Assembly (NCBI GenBank): GCA_018857735.1
Contig: JABMCL010003293.1
Location: 340,001 to 404,000 of the forward strand
From: Alviniconcha marisindica
Taxonomy: Eukaryota; Mollusca; Gastropoda; Provannidae
Reading direction: 5' to 3'
Length of the DNA stretch: 64,000 bases
Shown here: positions 24,505-34,752 of the stretch, piece by piece
How positions within the stretch are numbered: the stretch's first letter is position 1
How the letters are laid out: every line of letters begins with the position of its first letter
The notes under the pieces: generated by a model
What the model was told of the DNA's origin: nothing
Database searches by the model: none
The model's input: the letters and a program-made list of their open reading frames with translations, nothing else
Position numbers and translations under genes: made by a program

Positions 24505-26038
24505 CCACACACACACACACCAAGAACACAGTGAACCCTATTAATTACACAAACGCACTACGACACTTCATTCAGTAAGTTATAAGGGGCAGACAGTAGA
24601 GGCAGACGAGTTGTAGACAGTGTTGATAAAGGTAGACAGACGGGTGAGCCAGTTCAAAGGAAGCATGTTGAAAGGGAAAGTCGGTGGTGGTGAGGAGGTG
24701 AGGACACAAAGACTCGTGCACGACAAAGCAATGCCTCTGCCACAGAGGAATGGGGGCAGGAGATGGTTCGGTATCCAGGTGGTACAAGATTGGCACACTT
24801 GGCTTCATCACCATTAGGGTGCAGCCAAGGGTCCAGTCCATAATGAAAGGGTTAGACAAAAATCCCAGTCTCACACACAACAGAATCAACAAAAAGGAAC
24901 AAGAACATCGGAGCTGGAGCACACCCAGCCCGCCAGGCATGTGACCTTAACCCTGAGTTGGTATTTACTTGCATGTCAGGTAAAAATTATCGCAGGCAAT
25001 TCAGGTTTTAGTTGCTGTGTTCTTATGGTGTCTTTGGTGTGTTCTTGTGACATCTTAGTTATGTTCATTGAACAAGGCCTCAATGTTTGGCCAAACTATA
25101 AAATCTGTCATGAGCCAACCTTTTTCTGCTCTTCATCAGTAAAGAGCAAACCTACATGGCTATAACCCAAGGACCTATTTGACGCAAAAGAAAAGAAAGA
25201 AAAAAAACCATGTGTATACGTATTGATAGACCAGCTAAATAAAGCCTTCAGATTGAAATCCTTGCACATTGTCTATGTTTTCATGCAAAGTTGTGTCATC
25301 ACTTTGTTCCCCTTTAACTGAAATGTCAGTGTGATAGCGTTAATAGTTTCTGATATACTCAACTTCATGTCTAGAGGCCCAGTATGACCCTCAATGTACC
25401 TTTTTGTGCCTTTCATACAGGCTAGACTCAAATCTGTCCTGCCTTGGAAAGTGACTGCAGAATATCCCACAACTTTTTGCTTGAATTCTGACAGGATGTG
25501 CATTCTCATGTAAAATAGATCTCTCTAAATGGACATTAAATTTTATTGTTCCCAGTTCTTCTCTTCAAGTCAGGTTCTAGATGGAACTAGTACCAGCAAT
25601 ACAGACAGGGAAAGGGTCAAACCTCAAAAAAAATCTTATTATTTTTCTTAAATAGAATCTGTGCACATTTGTGGCCTTAATTTCTGTAAGCACTTCATTG
25701 TTGTGTGCTGCGTTGTTCTTTAAACTGCATTATTCTGATGAGTTTGAAGAGTCTAATCTTAACATCAGCAGTGGGGCCTGCAGATTCTTTAACAAAGGGT
25801 TTAAAGGGATGAGCAGCAAAAAAATTCTCCCTCCCTGACCCCTTCCCATGAGTGTTTGAATTTTAAAATGTGGAAGTTTGCCTTTCAAGCATTTTCACGA
25901 CGCATACAGTACTTCATCATCAGAACTGGCATCAGTTTTTTTTGTTTTGTTTTTCTCTCTCAAATGCTACAATACTTTGTTACCTTGATGAGTTGGAGGA
26001 GTCTTTTCTTAGGAATGGTGTCTTCTGCTGTCCTTGAT
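20226..26038 (-). CDS. Ankyrin-repeat protein (5' end uncertain)
   Basis: Coding exons on the minus strand: 26038-25984, 23788-23684, 23359-23308, 22191-22071 (or 22075), 21396 (or 21403)-21305, 20798-20736 and 20395-20226, stop TAG at 20228-20226. Phases agree throughout. The protein starts with a helical stretch (PKKRLLQLIK, then ERTIEQLNRQQLDVN) and runs through about four to five ankyrin repeats. The clearest are GLTYFLCACLSGAEDLIKYM, GDSALYLATYAVLHS, GRGYTPLHRAASKGNLKVIQ and DPYIANNAGVYPIDSAVCAG. The C-terminal tail is basic (QRKLMLQSSKRLKLRNVFT). Ankyrin repeats mediate protein binding; I do not recognise the orthologue and assign no function. It lies tail to tail with OVCA2. The border between exons 22191-22071 and 21396-21305 is ambiguous (see findings). 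Exon 26038-25984 is supported only by phase, splice sites and helix-like content. Confidence 0.83.
21636..21790. repeat. Two-copy tandem repeat (~75 bp) in ankyrin intron
   Basis: Two copies of a unit starting 'atttgtaacaaggctga' (about 21640 and 21715), each with 'gtcaagaacaaactatgcca' and 'gtgcatgtcc'. A CA array lies at 21405-21480. Confidence 0.93.
22691..22990 (+). mobile_element. tRNA-derived SINE, full-length type (copy A)
   Basis: The head has an A-box-like 'tggcctagtggtaaggc' and a B-box-like 'agtttgaatcc', as in tRNA-derived SINEs. The body includes 'gactttgtcc', 'attaaaatggctc', 'gcccatcttaatgcaggagt' and 'ggtggtgacagtgtagcgat'. The tail has the stem-loop AAACC-TTGT-GGTTT and ends 'gttaagcaccatgtttact'. 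It sits in an intron of the ankyrin gene in opposite orientation. A phrase 'aaaggtgcaat' occurs on both sides but not immediately adjacent, so the target duplication is unclear. Confidence 0.92.
24375..24945. repeat. Retroelement-like block with AATn tail and CA array
   Basis: An 'aataataataataataataa' run at 24381-24402 is followed by 'agtatttgtaaagtgcaaaa' and 'ctattctaagcgc', a pattern typical of simple-tailed non-LTR element 3' ends. A (CA)n array at 24453-24520 follows, then ~400 bases of unique-looking sequence with overlapping ORFs on both strands that I cannot identify. Element borders are not defined. Confidence 0.4.
24955..25100 (+). mobile_element. Half copy of the 34.6-kb fold-back element
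   Basis: Shares 'tatttacttgcatg.caggt', 'ggcaattcaggt', 'gtgttcttgtgacatct' with the right arm of the palindrome at 34541-34752. Only one arm is clearly present. Confidence 0.6.
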
Positions 26039-26734
26039 CTGGTAAGCTTTCTGCCTACACACACACATGCACAAAAACAAATCTGTACCAGTGAGGATAA
26101 ACATGTAACACTAATGTACACCGGCCTATGTATGTATACACACTGCAAAACTGATTCTTTAATTTTTAATGTTCAGTCAACTGTGAAGGTCATGTCCTGA
26201 CAGAAAGTCACACATGTCAAATATTGGAATAAAATTACAAAAACTGAAGCTGATGGCAACAAGGAAGAGATCATTTTTCCTGGTAGTAGATGAAGCGTGC
26301 AAAGCTATATTCTGATGTACTCAGGCAAGGCTTAAAAGAAAGAATGTTCACAGCATAGGGCTCTCAGTAGAGATAAAGAACTTTAATGTGTGTATAGACG
26401 GAGGCAGAGCAAGAGAACTGTGGTAGCAATATAATTGTCTTTTTATGCATTCATGCATGTGTGTGCATAATTCATGGACTTACATTTACAGCAAGTCTGT
26501 GGTGTAATCAGTACTGGATTTTGTGGTGGCTGCTAACTTGTTTGCATGGGCTGCAGTGTGTGTACATGTATCTGAGTGGTATAATCCAAAACAATTCTAG
26601 TCCAAAACTCATGTCACTGGTAAAGAATTATAGCTGCTCAGCTTTATAATGTTTTTGTTTTTTAACTAAGTCTATGCAAATATTGCAAAAATCCAAAATG
26701 TTGTATAAATTGTTATACTGAGAACAAGCCTTAC

Positions 26735-26879
26735 AAATACTCCAAATGCCAATGAATGTGAGAAAACATGCAGTTCCTGCTGCCGCAACAACTGACAGAT
26801 CCTCTGCGTTGGTTGATGTCAAATGAAGTATGTCTGGTAGTTCAACAGCAGTCAGCTTTTCTGTGAGAACTGACAGCAT
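26735..26879 (-). CDS. Possible first exon with a membrane segment
   Basis: An open minus-strand stretch begins MLSVLTEKLTAVELPDILHL and continues into a hydrophobic segment (LSVVAAAGTACFLTFIGIWS) that could span a membrane once. It ends at a good donor (T|gtaagg at 26735/26734). Another ATG lies 15 bases further upstream in frame. It is upstream of and on the same strand as the ankyrin gene, but its phase (one leftover base) does not match the first ankyrin exon I found (which needs two), so a connecting exon is missing or this belongs elsewhere. Family not recognised. Confidence 0.35.
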
Positions 26880-27074
26880 TTTCAAGTTAAACAATGTAAA
26901 AAATAATGGCCTATACCCTTGAACCTTAGGTCAGTATTGACTGTACAGTGCAATGGCTTGAACTAATGAATTAGCAAGGCAGGTTGTCTGCACAGATGCA
27001 GAAGCCTGTTTTGCCATTGTGTGCAAAACACCACCTTTTGAATATAAGAGGCCTCTTCTTCTTCTCTCCTTGGT

Positions 27075-27390
27075 ACATGAGCTGGTTTGGCCTAGCGGTG
27101 AGGCGTTAGGCTGGTAAGCAGAAGAACCTCGGTTCAAATCCAATTCAGCTCTCCTTTGTCTTCAAAAATTGTGGTCTGTGGACATTGCCTTGTTTGTGAC
27201 TTTGTCCATCACAATTAATGAAACATTAAAATGGCTCTTATCGCTGCCCATCTTAATGCAGGAGTCACTCTGGTGTTGACAGTGTAGCGATAGGTATATA
27301 ATCTCCCTCTACCCCCACCTCCATACCCCCTCCCCCCCTTCTCTAATAAGCCTTACGGTTTCTGTGGACGTTAACCACCATGTTTACTTA
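27075..27390 (+). mobile_element. tRNA-derived SINE (copy B) nested in an older SINE
   Basis: Complete SINE: head 'gagctggtttggcctagcgg', B-box-like 'ggttcaaatcc', pyrimidine tract, stem-loop AAGCC-TTAC-GGTTT, terminus 'ccaccatgtttactta'. It is flanked by the direct repeat CTCTCCTTGGT at 27064-27074 and 27391-27401. The right repeat is continuous with the B-box region of another SINE body, so the insertion landed in a pre-existing copy. Confidence 0.9.
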
Positions 27391-27675
27391 CTCTCCTTGG
27401 TTTGAATCTGCTTTGGCTCTCCTTTCTCTTCAAAAGTTGTGGTCTGTGGACACAGTCTTGTGACTTTGTCATTCACAGTTAATGAAACAGTAAAACGTCT
27501 CTCATCACTGCCCATTTTAATGCAGGAGTCTTTCTGGTGGTGATAGTGTAGCGAGAGGTATATATATATATATAATCTACCTCTCCCCCCCCCCCCCCCC
27601 CTTCACCTCCGTACCCCCTCCCCCCTTCCCTAACTAACCTTATGGTTTCTGTGGACGTTAAGCACCATGTTTACT
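27391..27675 (+). mobile_element. Older SINE body interrupted by copy B
   Basis: From 'ggtttgaatctg' (B-box-like) through 'gactttgtcattcacagtta', 'gcccattttaatgcaggagt', an AT run, a C-run at 27583-27600, the stem AACC-TTAT-GGTT and 'gttaagcaccatgtttact'. The tRNA head is separated from it by the nested copy, or lost. Confidence 0.85.
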
Positions 27676-27912
27676 AAGTTGCTTTCCTTCTTCTTGCAGA
27701 CGTGTTTAACAGTTATCTGCCATCTACACTTTGGGAAGAATGACTGTACGGGGTCTTTATGCCTGCGTGCTACTGCGGTATGGGGGGGGGGGGGGGGGGG
27801 GGGGGACGGGACGGGACCGAAACAACACGGTCAGCACTGAAGTTAACTCTGGAGAAGAAAACTCTCCCACCACTCCTGCCATGTGCCGGACTCTGCCCCC
27901 GCCCCCTTTGCT

Positions 27913-28059
27913 ATGACCTTCCCGGCCGCGGCTCGGTCAGGATTGTCAGCCCGAAATCTAAGGACAAAGCCCGACATCATCATCATTGGATCAGGAATCG
28001 GCACCCCGCCGCTACGGCTTATCACCGCTCCGCCAAGGAAACACACAAGTAATGCATAA
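27913..28059 (+). CDS. Small ORF with an FAD/NAD-binding-like motif (doubtful)
   Basis: A 48-residue ORF begins MTFPAAARSGLSARNLRTKP and then reads DIIIIGSGIG, which matches the beta strand plus GxGxxG turn that opens Rossmann-fold flavoprotein oxidoreductases; the first 20 residues could be a basic targeting peptide. After the motif the sequence (TPPLRLITAPPRK) no longer resembles such proteins and a stop follows. There is no GT donor directly after the motif. It could be a pseudogene fragment, a first exon damaged by an indel, or chance. The surrounding 27.7-30 kb stretch is GC-richer than its neighbours. Confidence 0.25.
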   Translation: MTFPAAARSGLSARNLRTKPDIIIIGSGIGTPPLRLITAPPRKHTSNA

Positions 28060-28757
28060 CTGCGGCAAGATAATCAAAACTGTGATTGTGGCTGATCCTA
28101 ATGGAGGAAAAATAACTCCGGCCACGCATCCTGACATGGTAATGGCCACATCGCCGGCAAATCCCCAACCCTGCTGATTAACTAATTCAGCCTTGACTGC
28201 GGCATAATTGGGAGTGGGGGCTCGAGGTAATTCGCACTGCTGTCGTCTACCTTCGTATCCAAAAGATGCATTGAATAAACTCTTGAAGACTGTGAAATAG
28301 GAACCACCCAAAGTGGCAACTGCCGAAATGTTTTGGAGAGGAGACATCACAACAGCAGACGACACTAATTACTGAGTCGCTTACAACATTGACATTTTAT
28401 TAAATTTCCGCTGTGACCGTCCTTGCCGGCGTATTTATTTTAAAAATGTGTTCAGTTTTATAGTATTTATTACCATCCGTTGAGTTGGTTCAAAGATTAC
28501 TTGCGGACGGACGCCGGTAGCCTAGATTTAGACCACAGACAGAATATCTCTGTAATGTAGACCTGCTGTAGCCTAAGCGATCTTTAAAAAAATGTTCTTT
28601 CGCTGGGAAAACTTGATTGGTAGAACTGTACAGTGCAGCGGGTGGCAGGTTACGGCTAAGCATGACTACACGCATACACCCTACGTATGTAGCTTTGCAT
28701 GAAGTGACGTGGCATGGTTGTATGGTGTACACAGAACGCACCGAGACAGCAGCAGTT

Positions 28758-28815
28758 AGTAAACATTGTGCTTAACGGCGTCCACAGAAACCGCAAGGCT
28801 TATTAGGGACGGGAG
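28758..28815 (-). mobile_element. Mini-retroposon: SINE 3' tail only, with target-site duplication
   Basis: A 58-base reverse-oriented SINE tail (stem-loop AAGCC-TTGC-GGTTT) flanked by the perfect direct repeat AGCAGCAGTT at 28748-28757 and 28816-28825. Confidence 0.85.
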
Positions 28816-28924
28816 AGCAGCAGTTTCCAAAACAGCGCTCAAGTAGGCCTACGCCACTTTCGGGTGGCGGTTAATCAAAATGTGCTATAAAAAGCGACAG
28901 TCACTCATTTAAAATCCATAGTTC

Positions 28925-29085
28925 AGGAGCTGTGTGAGAGTCGAGGTGGCCGTCCTGAGCTGTCCGTCCTAACGAGCCTTCTGGTTTCCGTGGACGTAAA
29001 GCTATATTGAACCATGCTTCGGCACTGGTCTCAGCTTGTCCCTAATATGTCAACTGACATCTGAGGACATTAAGCAACACTACCG
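28925..29085 (+). mobile_element. Retroposon of the second tail family
   Basis: Motifs in order: 'gaggtggccgtcctg', 'gtcctaacgagcc', 'ctggtttccgtggacgtaaa', 'ttgtccctaatatg' and 'gaggacattaagcaa'. It matches 12140-12275 (opposite strand) and, in its right part, 9450-9550. Confidence 0.7.
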
Positions 29086-29204
29086 CACCGATTTAAAATC
29101 ACATGCAACAAAAGCGCTGCGAGTCTGCTCGAGAGCGGAGAACAGCGGTTAATTATATCTAAAAGCGACCATCATCTTCACCATCAATAACCACCGCTAC
29201 AATC

Positions 29205-29348
29205 ATGACGGTGGCTACAGAGGAGAGACTAAACAGCATCGCCGACCACGCCAACAGCAGCCACAAGACTGGCAGCAGAGGCAGCAGCACCACCACCACC
29301 ACGACCTCCATCAAAAACATCTCGGGTCCATCACACGAATACTGCTAG
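29205..29348 (+). CDS. Small Thr/Ser-rich ORF, 47 aa (doubtful)
   Basis: An ATG-to-TAG frame starting MTVATEERLNSIADHANSSH with a Thr run and ending near HEYC. Composition is protein-like and hydrophilic, with 'caatcATGAC' around the start. There is no recognised domain and no second exon was found. Read as a candidate short ORF or first exon only. Confidence 0.2.
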   Translation: MTVATEERLNSIADHANSSHKTGSRGSSTTTTTTSIKNISGPSHEYC

Positions 29349-29744
29349 TGCTACACACAGTGAACAGACATACAACACAGCGGCCCATCGTGCAGTTAGT
29401 TGACAGGCGATCAGGGTCCAGCACGTGCTAGCATTCTCAACAACCAACAGTCGACCAGTCGGAAACCCGTCAAGCGACCTCGGCCCGCCTCCCCTCGAGT
29501 TCACCGGGAGCTGAGGCAGAAAATAACACGTGCACGGACAGCTAAGCTCGAGACGAAGTGGCAGTGACTGAGGACACGTGTTCAGCTGAGGATTCGGGTT
29601 CAACCCTAGTGGAAGATGTCAACATGAATTTTCACTATGCTTTCACTGGTGCCGTTATGCCGTCGGTGTAGCCACACGCCGGACAGCGAGACGCTACGCT
29701 GTGGACACTGTGACAAGTGTGGAGACCAACGCGACAGAGACAGG

Positions 29745-29785
29745 TGAAAAACCACACTCCGAGCATCGCTTTCCGGCACCTTGTT
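29745..29785. repeat. Dispersed repeat shared with 9835-9870
   Basis: The phrase 'ccacactccgagcatcgct' followed by 'tccggcacc' occurs here and at about 9838-9866 with one mismatch, so an unidentified dispersed repeat lies at both places. No gene is supported in 29.35-30.9 kb; there are C-runs at 30163-30197 and CA/GT tracts at 30576-30730. Confidence 0.55.
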
Positions 29786-30909
29786 GTTTGGTGAAAAACA
29801 AGACCCAGCTCATTCTTTTTAAGAGGCCGCCGGCCCGGAGGTGAATACACAGCTAACAGGAAAAATCGTGAGTCATATTTGGGATGCTTGACGTACGCCG
29901 TCTTACACATAAGCTGCTCGTCTCGATTTGAGCACGCTTAGACTTGGCCTATGTCAGCGCCGCGACAGTGTAGAATTTCTCATTATTGTCTGTTGCTGGA
30001 GGATACAGGTACAGTAAATGACAATTGAAAAAGCCTGCCATTTATTCTCATGGAAACATGCATGTTTGGTTGAACAGATACAGAAGAGATCAAAACATAA
30101 AAATTAAGGCATTGTTTTGAAGTGTGTCTTTAATTTGGAAAGTCACCAGTCTAGCAATAGCTCCCCCCCCCCCACACACTGACCCCCCCCCCCCCCACAC
30201 ACACACATATTTAGTGATTGTCAACTATAATCAATGTCATTCCAGCAGTTTGTTGAGCAACCCAAACTGATACCAACATATTTTTTTTAAAGTTATTACC
30301 TTTACCATCATCAGCTTGTGCCACAGTTCATCAAGACTTTGACTGAAATGGACTCATTTTTAATGGTGGAAAAATCTTACAAAATGTGATATGTCTGTAA
30401 TGCCATTACAACATCAGTGCAGTGGTTGTGGTTTAAATTAATAACCAAAAGTTCAATAGTGATCCATTTTGTCAACTAAAACGAGACAAAACAATGAACA
30501 GTGTAAACTGTATCCAACTGCTCGATTTCTTTTGTTGTTTCATCTGGCCCAAACATATGTGCACCTGTGTGCGCTCACACACACACACACATGCACAGGC
30601 ACACACACACCCAGGCGTGCGTACACATACACGCTCTCTTTCTTTCTCTCACTTCTCTTTGCATGGAATCAGACTGTGATGTCAGTGTGTGTGTGTGTGT
30701 GTGGGCGTGCATGTGTGTGTGTTTGCACACACTACATTTGTATGGTGTTGCTCCTTTGCCGGCAAGAAATCATGCAGGCTGTGTGTGATGTGTAATCCAG
30801 TGATTGCATGTTGTGTCCTCCAGTTTTGTAGGCCTGTAATGTATTCCTCCAAAATATTAACAATGAGTTTATTTTATTTCATTGTAAAATGTATAAATCC
30901 ACTGACATA

Positions 30910-31440
30910 TTATTGGAATCCAAAGGCCTTCAGAACTTTCATCATAAAATTCCAATCAACTGAGTCAAAAGCCTTCTCAAAGTTGATGCAAATAAGCAAC
31001 CCAGGTAGATTATTACAATTTAAATAGTGAATAAGATCATATAAATCTAATATTGTCTCCCATATATCAGTTTGACATAAAACCCAGTTTGGTCCTAGTT
31101 TATAAGTGAAGGAAATACTTGTTAGCAATACAGGATGAACCCATTTTGTAGACAAGATTTAACAATGAGATGGTGTCCGGTTCTTTTTGTATTTCTTTGG
31201 TTTATCCCCCTTTGAAATACACACAATTAATCCTTCTTTTGTGTTGCCGACAATTCGCTTTTCTTGAAGCTGTCATTGAGTGACCTTACAACAAAATATC
31301 CAAGTTGTTTCCAAAACACTTTAAAAAAACTCTGATGTAAAACCATCAGTGCTTGGACTTTTATTGTTTTTAATATTTTTAAGGGCTCTCGTTGCTTTTT
31401 CCAGCATTATTTTTCCTTCAATATTATTAACTTCTGCCAC
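30910..31440 (-). pseudogene. LINE reverse-transcriptase relic
   Basis: Minus-strand peptides in the expected order of a non-LTR retrotransposon RT: LEKATRALKNIKNNKSPSTD then GFTSEFF (31.32-31.44 kb, RT domain start, 'NNKSPG.DGF' type), and FEKAFDSVDWNFMMKVLKAF (about 30.92-31.0 kb, the 'D..KAFD' polymerase motif). Frames are broken between them and the N-terminal side is replaced by the tandem array at 31430-32236. Best match by eye is an L1/Tx1-type LINE; dead copy. Confidence 0.8.
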
Positions 31441-32236
31441 TGGACATGTTAATAACAACTGACCTACCTTTGGAATAGTGCAGCCGCTGGACATATTAAT
31501 AGCAACTGCCCCATTTTGGAATAGTGCAGCGGCTGAACATGTTAATAACTTAATACTATAGTAACTGCCCCACCTTTGGAATAGTGCAGCCGCTGGACAT
31601 ATTAATAGCAACTGCCCCATTTTGGAATAGTGCAGCAGCTGAACATGTTAATACTATAGTAACTGCCCCACCTTTGGAATAGTGCAGCCGCTGGACATGT
31701 TAATAACAACTGCCCCGTTTTGGAATAGTGCAGCGGCTGAACATGTTAATAACTTAATACCATAGTAACTGCCCAACTTTGGAATAGTGCAGCCGCTGGA
31801 TATATTAATAGCAACTGCCCCATTTTGGAATAGTGCAGCCGCTGAACATGTTAATAACTTAATACCATAGTAACTGCCCCACCTTTGGAATAGTGCAGCC
31901 GCTGGACATATTAATAGCAACTGCCCCATTTTGGAATAGTGCAGCGGCTGAACATGTTAATACTATAGTAACTGCCCCACCTTTGGAATAGTGCAGCCGT
32001 TGGACATGTTAATAACAACTGCCCCGTTTTGGAATAGTGCAGCGGCTGAACATGTTAATAACTTAATACTATAGTAACTGCCCCACCTTTGGAATAGTGC
32101 AGCCGCAGGACATATTAATAGCAACTGCCCCATTTTGGAATAGTGCAGCCGCTGAACATGTTAATAACTTAATACCATAGTAACTGCCCCACCTTTGGAA
32201 TAGTGCAGCCGCTGGACATATTAATAGCAACTGCCC
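31430..32236. repeat. Tandem array, ~105-bp higher-order unit
   Basis: Repeats of 'ggaatagtgcagccgctgga' and 'catattaatagcaactgccc' alternate with a variant carrying 'gcggctgaacatgttaata' and 'acttaatactatagtaactg'. Two half-units make a ~105-base period, with some shorter forms lacking 'acttaa'. Minus-strand ORFs across it are repeat translation. It abuts the LINE relic at 31430 and seems to have expanded inside or at its edge. Confidence 0.95.
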
Positions 32237-32297
32237 TACCAGCTGTTTTTATTTTGATAAGAGCATCAGATTGTTCATTCGTAAGTTGATTTCAGCA

Positions 32298-32638
32298 GTG
32301 AGCTGGTTTGGCCTAGCGGTAAGGCGTTAGGTTGGTAAGCAGAAGGACCTTGGTTCAATACCGCTACGCCTCTCTTTTCTCTTCAAAAAGGTTGTGGTTT
32401 GTGGACACTGTCCTGTGACTTTGTCCATCACTTCCTACTGAAACATTAAAATGGCTCTCATTGCTGCCCATCTTATTCTTAATGCAGGAATCATTCTGGT
32501 GGTGACAGTGTACCGATAGGTATATAATCTCCCTCTCCCCCGACCTCCATACTCCCCCCCCCCCCCCCTTCTCCCTGTCCCTAATAAGCCTTAGGGATTC
32601 TGTGGACATTAAGCACCATGTTTACTTACTTGCTTACT
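32298..32638 (+). mobile_element. tRNA-derived SINE, complete (copy C) with target-site duplication
   Basis: Starts 'gtgagctggtttggcctagc', ends in TTAC repeats after 'taagcaccatg'. Flanked by the direct repeat TTGATTTCAGCA at 32286-32297 and 32639-32650. This is the best-delimited full copy (341 bases) and defines the family used for the other calls. Confidence 0.95.
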
Positions 32639-33942
32639 TTGATTTCAGCATCCTGTCAGTCATACACGGATGCTTCAGGACACTAAAACTGTCATACATA
32701 ATCTACATTGTGAAACTCTTCTCACATGGAAAACTATCACTCACAATTCAAGAGTACTTTATTATCTCATCAGAAAAATAAAACCAATGGCTTAACACAA
32801 ACAACATCACAGTAAACAATACCACATGCTGCATTTTTAAAACCACAAAACAAGTGTTGTAAACACACATTTGATAAAAATACACATAGTAAAACATCTC
32901 GTTTAATTTAAGTGCTGTTATACGCTTCGGTAAAGCCAAAAACACCTACACACACCTCACATTGCTCAAGTAAAATGTACAAAATCAGTCCAAACAAAAC
33001 TAGAACAAACTATTCACACACAAACTTCAAACAAAATGTTTTGAACAGTATATTCAGCATTTTAAAAAGCATGCAGGGCTAGAACATACTGGTCTGGTTA
33101 AGATTTCCATCCGACTTATCAACACCTGATTTAAAAGAAATTTAAAGACAGGAATGGACAAAAGCAAAACAAAACAACTTATGGCAAATACCAGTGTGAA
33201 GTACAGGGACAAGTACAATGACTCAACCAGAGAGTTGCGGGTACAAAACGCAATACAGTGTCCAACACTGTTATGCAGATACAGACAGAAATAGATGAGA
33301 ATGCTTAGAGCATCCACCACAAGCACATACCCACTCACCAAATGTCATGCTTTGCTAAATTTCCTCTATTTTTCCATACTACACTAATTTATTTGTTCAC
33401 GTGTATATCATAGCATTTACATAAAACAATTCTCAGTCACGCACACCTATTCACTACTTTGGCCAGTCTAATCTTACAGTGCACTGGTACATCTCAAAAC
33501 TCACAGGGAGCACACACTGCCCCTGGTGTGTACAACTCACTGGCCAGCCCATGTCAGACTAGCTTCTGTTGGAATTTCCTTGTCCATGACACCCGAACTT
33601 GCTTCTCCTAAGGTGATGACAAGTACTCAGTTCCATTGCCTATTCAACCAAGCCAGCTGGCTGCATTATCCCTGGTCTGCATATTCCAACACACCATCAA
33701 AACTCCTGCAGCCTCTAGCAAAACACTGCTTGCCTTTCAGAGTGGGCCAGTGTACTTCCATTCTACAATACCAGAACAGCAGCACTGATCCAGTCAGCTT
33801 GCACATGTTCAGTTAAATTTGTGAACACAATTCAGTGTTCCCATGCACAGTCCATGGAAAACATGAGCCCTCTCTGGAGAAGTACTCCAATGCACAGACC
33901 ATGAAAAACATGCAGCTCTTTAACAATTTGATCATCCATTCA

Positions 33943-34166
33943 TCTCATAAACTTTTCTCCCATTTTCACTTTCTAGCAACTATTAATTGTCCACATACAC
34001 AAATACATACAACGTAATTATTCCCTGATAGTAGATGGTAACAACTGGCAGTAATCTCATAAACTTTTCTCCCATTTTCACTTTCTAGCAACTATTAATT
34101 GTCCACATACACAAATACATACAAGGTCATTATTCCCTGATAGTAGATGGTAACAACTGGCAGTAG
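33943..34166. repeat. Two-copy tandem duplication (~112 bp)
   Basis: 'tctcataaacttttctccca' through 'aacaactggcagta' occurs twice in near-identical form. It lies in the interval 32.7-35.5 kb downstream of the DDAH stop, which otherwise has no gene and may include the DDAH 3' UTR (a minus-strand AATAAA is present at 32757-32763). Confidence 0.93.
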
Positions 34167-34540
34167 TCTATTCATAGAATTCAGTGTCTACAGTACACAA
34201 TATATGCTTAATTGCTACTCAAAATAAATACACCAATGAAGTCAGACAAAATAGTATACCACAAAGCACCGTTTAACACAAAATTACTTGATTATAAAGT
34301 CAAAACACTGATTCACTAGTACAAAGAGAAAGCCGCGCCAAAGTGCAAGAGAGGGTTATAAAATTAGATTTCGTCATGGTAAGACAGGTGAGGCATTGGC
34401 TACTGATTTTGCTCGATCCTGCTTCTAAATAGACAGCACATAGAAATTCTCCAACACCAAATAATACCATACATGGATTGGTGCACAAAAAGGTGTGGAT
34501 TACAAACAGGCAGTCAAAATGTAATTGGTGAAAAATGGAA

Positions 34541-34752
34541 ACAACACATGGGAGTTAATTAGCACTTGAAAGTCATCACACAAACACAACAACAAAGACC
34601 TGAGTCAACTACAGTAACTCTCACCTGGCATGCAGGTAAATACAAGTTGTATTTACTTGCATGCCAGGTGAGACTTACCGTAGGCGACTCAGGTCTTTGT
34701 TGTTGTGTTTGTGTGACATCTTTCGAGTGCTAATTAACTCCCTTGTTTGTTG
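34541..34752. mobile_element. Fold-back element, near-perfect ~105-bp arms
   Basis: The two arms meet at about 34646 (tacaa|g|ttgta). Left 'gggagttaattagcac' pairs with right 'gtgctaattaactccc', left 'acacaaacacaacaacaaag' with right 'ctttgttgttgtgtttgtgt', left 'ctcacctggcatgca' with right 'tgcatgccaggtgag'. No coding capacity. One-armed relatives are at 24955-25100 and about 60262-60310. Confidence 0.9.

Noticed and set aside
24572..24940. 122-codon minus-strand ORF in the ankyrin gene intron
   Set aside because: Several frames are open over the same stretch and it borders a retroelement-like tail; no family recognised.
25690..25765. Extra ankyrin-gene exon (minus strand RLFKLIR-like peptide similar to KKRLLQLIK)
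   Set aside because: Resemblance to the neighbouring exon is short and there is no matching donor; more likely chance.
28012..28365. 117-codon minus-strand ORF with a hydrophobic C-terminal half
   Set aside because: Checked as a membrane protein candidate; no recognised motif, overlaps competing ORFs on the plus strand, and no splice partners. Kept only as background for the GC-richer island.
33054..33341. 95-codon hydrophobic minus-strand ORF
   Set aside because: Lies in AT-rich sequence 3' of DDAH; hydrophobicity follows from T-rich codons, with no start context, domain or splicing support.
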